A stretch of 23,898 nucleotides of DNA from Xanthobacteraceae bacterium (GTDB lineage: Bacteria; Pseudomonadota; Alphaproteobacteria; Rhizobiales; Xanthobacteraceae), in the NCBI GenBank assembly GCA_030039105.1, contig JASHQO010000077.1, positions 1-23,898 on the forward strand, read 5' to 3'. Positions 22,412 to 23,898 of this stretch are shown piece by piece. The notes under the pieces were generated by a model. It was given only the letters and a program-made list of their open reading frames with translations, ran no database searches and was not told the origin of the DNA. The translations under genes and the position numbers were made by a program. Position 1 is the first letter of the stretch. Every line of letters starts with the position of its first letter.

Positions 22412-22819
22412 ATGGCGGACATCGTCCCCACCCACCGGCTGACCCACGAGGCCAGCCTGAAGATGCTCGCGGCCGGCGTCGCCAAGGCCGACGCGCTCGG
22501 CTGCAAGGTGTCGCTCGCCGTGGTTGACCAAAGCTGCCGGCTGATCGCCTTCCTGATGATGGACGGTGCCCGGCATTTCTCCATCGTCACCACGCAGCGC
22601 AAGGCCATCACCGCGGCCTCGCAGCGGCTGCCGACCGGCTATGCGCCGGAGGAGAATGCGCTCTCCATGGCGGTGCGCATGGGCGACTTCACCAACGTGC
22701 CGGGCGGCTTTCCGGTCGAGGTCGACGGTGAAGTGATTGGCGCGGTGGCGGCCGGCGGGGCGAAGATCGAGCAGGATGTCGAAGTGGCGAAAGCGGCGCT
22801 CGCGGCGCTGCCTTCGTAG
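22412..22819 (+). CDS. GlcG/HbpS-family (haem-binding-like) protein
   Basis: The protein is 135 aa from the ATG at 22412, which has AAGGA 7 bases upstream. The single compact domain reads THEASLKMLAAGVAKADALG, then VSLAVVDQSCRLIAFLMMDG, RKAITAASQRLP, and FPVEVDGEVIGAVAAGGAKI, the usual GlcG/HbpS order. Members are small alpha-beta proteins; Streptomyces HbpS binds haem, GlcG sits in glycolate operons, and most others are uncharacterised but often occur beside catabolic oxidoreductases, as here. No signal peptide is seen. Its TAG stop (22817-22819) lies in the left arm of a 21-bp inverted repeat shared with the convergent gene. Confidence 0.87.
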   Translation: MADIVPTHRLTHEASLKMLAAGVAKADALGCKVSLAVVDQSCRLIAFLMMDGARHFSIVTTQRKAITAASQRLPTGYAPEENALSMAVRMGDFTNVPGGFPVEVDGEVIGAVAAGGAKIEQDVEVAKAALAALPS

Positions 22820-22903
22820 CCCGGATGGAGCGAAGCAAAATCCGGGGACGGCCTATCAGCCTCCGTGCCGCTCCCGGATTGCGCTTCGCTCCATCCGGGC
22901 TAC
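22816..22903. terminator. Inverted-repeat element, probable bidirectional terminator that also supplies two stop codons
   Basis: The arms at 22816-22836 and 22883-22903 are perfectly complementary over 21 bp (tagcccggatggagcgaagc is the core). Further imperfect pairing continues inward. The left arm contains the TAG stop of the GlcG-like gene; the right arm contains, in mirror position, the TAG stop of the CoxS-like gene (22902-22900). The stem is strong but there is no T-run, so termination is inferred from the convergent setting. Confidence 0.75.
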
Positions 22904-23382
22904 GCCGTGCCGCGCAACTGATCGCGCGCCGCCTTCACCGCCTTGATGATGTTCTGATAGCCGGTGCAGCGGCACAGGTTCGACGCCAGCATGTCGATCA
23001 ACTCGTCGTCGCCGATATTGGGCCGCTTTTCCAGCACGTTGGTGGCGAGCATCAAGAAACCGGGCGTGCAGTAGCCGCACTGCAGGCCGTGATTGTCGAT
23101 GAAGGCCTGCTGCAGCACTGAGAGCTTGTCGCCGTCGGCCAGTCCCTCGACGGTGCGGATCTTCTTGCCTTCCGCCTGCACGGCGAACATCAGGCAGGAG
23201 CGCACCGCCTCGTCGTCGACGATGACGGTGCAGGTGCCGCAGACGCCGTGCTCGCAGCCGATATGGGTGCCGGTCTGGCCGCAATCGTCGCGGATGGCGT
23301 CGACCAGGGTTTTGCGCGCCTCGACCCGGATCGGATAGTCGCGGCCGTTGATGGTCAGCGTGATGTCGAATTTTTCAGTCAT
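22900..23382 (-). CDS. coxS: (2Fe-2S)-binding small subunit of a CO dehydrogenase / xanthine oxidase-family enzyme
   Basis: The protein is 160 aa, the standard CoxS-type length. The plant-ferredoxin-like cluster uses C43, C48, C51 and C63 (IGCEHGVCGTCTV ... RSCLMF). The second cluster in the helical domain uses C102, C105, C137 and C139 (QCGYCTPGFLM ... NLCRCTGYQNI). Such subunits pass electrons between a molybdopterin large subunit and a FAD subunit in hydroxylases of purines, N-heterocycles and aromatic CoA thioesters. Neither large nor medium subunit is in the window; they may lie elsewhere. It is 135 bp downstream of the UbiD-like gene on the same strand, so its natural partner set may be different from CO dehydrogenase. 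The symbol denotes family only. Confidence 0.92.
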   Translation of the reverse strand: MTEKFDITLTINGRDYPIRVEARKTLVDAIRDDCGQTGTHIGCEHGVCGTCTVIVDDEAVRSCLMFAVQAEGKKIRTVEGLADGDKLSVLQQAFIDNHGLQCGYCTPGFLMLATNVLEKRPNIGDDELIDMLASNLCRCTGYQNIIKAVKAARDQLRGTA

Positions 23383-23395
23383 GCGGTTTCTACTT

Positions 23396-23515
23396 CCCCG
23401 CTCCCTTGTGGGGGGCAGCGGGGTGGGAGTCGAGAGGTGAGGTACTGTACAGGCATCGACGCGCTCACGTCACCTCCCGACCCTCACCCAATCCTGGCCA
23501 CAAGAGGGAAGGAGC
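23396..23515. repeat. Family-C palindromic element between the UbiD-like and CoxS-like genes
   Basis: gctcccttgtgg at the left pairs with ccacaagagggaaggagc at the right, and the inner gtgggagtcgagaggtga pairs imperfectly with tcacctcccgaccctcac. It is a stand-alone intergenic relative of the in-frame element at 11626-11793. Confidence 0.8.
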
Positions 23516-23517
23516 AG

Positions 23518-23898
23518 TCAGCGCGGCAATACATCGGAAAACTTGCCGCGCACGTGGTCCTCGACTTCCTTGCTGGCCCGCACCACGACCGGGAAGGTGT
23601 CGCGGCGCTTGAACGGCTTGCAGGCGTCGATCACGACGCGGGCGTTGCGTGGGTCGTCGGTCGCATAGGCCATCGGATCGAGCACGGTCGACCAGCAGCC
23701 GCGCAGCGTCTCCGTGCCCTCGCGCGGGTCGAACCGCGTGCACATCGCCCACACCACCTTGTCCATGTCGGCCGGATCGATGTCGTCGTCGACCACGACG
23801 ACGAAGCGGTTGGCATAGGCGCCGGCGTGGCATTGCGAGGCAATCAGGCCGGCCTGCTTGGCGTGGCCGGGATATTGCTGGCGGATGGCGACGGTGAG
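23518..23898 (-). CDS. UbiD-family decarboxylase (3' part only)
   Basis: These are the last 126 codons of a gene that enters from the right edge. The sequence GLIASQCHAGAYANRFVVVV, then DDDIDPADMDKVVWAMCTRF and DPREGTETLRGCWSTVLDPM, matches the C-terminal half of UbiD-type decarboxylases, including the 'VDDDIDP' and 'W.M.TR.DP' segments. UbiD enzymes use prenylated flavin to add or remove carboxyl groups on aromatic or unsaturated acids; the prFMN-binding N-terminal half and the catalytic Glu-Arg-Glu residues are outside the window. Together with the CoxS-like gene it suggests an aromatic-acid pathway. It ends with VEDHVRGKFSDVLPR. Confidence 0.85.
   Translation of the reverse strand, partial: LTVAIRQQYPGHAKQAGLIASQCHAGAYANRFVVVVDDDIDPADMDKVVWAMCTRFDPREGTETLRGCWSTVLDPMAYATDDPRNARVVIDACKPFKRRDTFPVVVRASKEVEDHVRGKFSDVLPR

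Noticed and set aside
1..23898. CRISPR array, tRNA or rRNA genes, and transposases
   Set aside because: No regularly spaced direct repeats, tRNA-like cloverleaf or transposase-like reading frame was seen. The repeats present are inverted, differ from each other and are scattered.

Overview
The window is high-GC bacterial DNA that reads like an alphaproteobacterium of the Hyphomicrobiales (Bradyrhizobium / Rhodopseudomonas / Xanthobacteraceae type). Three things point there: the three-subunit transhydrogenase (pntAA-pntAB-pntB), a 50-residue aa3-oxidase subunit IV gene directly upstream of it, and dense intergenic palindromic elements whose translated form (CERSEAIH) is familiar from these genomes. 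This placement is inference from style and gene order; there is no rRNA or other marker gene. No tRNA, rRNA, CRISPR array, transposase or transcriptional regulator was found.

Layout. (1) 1-283, minus: 5' part of a 4,5-dihydroxyphthalate decarboxylase-like / substrate-binding-like protein, divergent from the next block. (2) 322-8564, plus: a catabolic operon with a ThDP enzyme, an EutA-type reactivase, a bicupin, a truncated solute-binding protein (SBP), an enoyl-CoA hydratase, a second truncated SBP and an ADP-forming acyl-CoA synthetase. The four middle genes are joined by three ATGA stop/start overlaps, and the block is flanked by inverted copies of a ~100 bp composite repeat. (3) 8565-8755: an unrecognised 3' gene fragment. 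(4) 8759-10783, minus: glutamate dehydrogenase followed by an isochorismatase-fold cysteine hydrolase. (5) 10927-14712, plus: a fused hydantoinase A/B (5-oxoprolinase-type) protein that carries an in-frame 168 bp repeat insertion. (6) 14714-18621, minus: coxIV, pntAA, pntAB, pntB and a small membrane-anchored hypothetical protein. (7) 18922-20208, plus: a phthalate-4,5-dioxygenase-type Rieske oxygenase. (8) 20539-22212, minus: a flavin oxidoreductase of the fumarate reductase / ketosteroid dehydrogenase type. (9) 22412-22819, plus: a GlcG/HbpS-like protein. (10) 22900-23898, minus: the 3' end of a UbiD-type decarboxylase, then a CoxS-type [2Fe-2S] subunit.

How the genes could work together. 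A Rieske ring hydroxylase, a UbiD-like decarboxylase, a 4,5-dihydroxyphthalate decarboxylase-like protein, a CoxS subunit, an enoyl-CoA hydratase and an acyl-CoA synthetase suggest breakdown of aromatic or other carboxylated compounds. The oxoprolinase/hydantoinase, amidohydrolase-like protein and glutamate dehydrogenase suggest breakdown of amides or lactams with nitrogen release. The transhydrogenase and oxidase subunit are housekeeping energy genes. The substrates are not determined by the sequence.

The points most worth a second look are the EutA-type reactivase without any ethanolamine ammonia-lyase, the paired in-frame internally deleted SBP genes that preserve translational coupling, repeats that have become part of proteins (at 11626-11793 and in both SBP leaders), and a 21-bp inverted repeat whose two arms supply the stop codons of two convergent genes.
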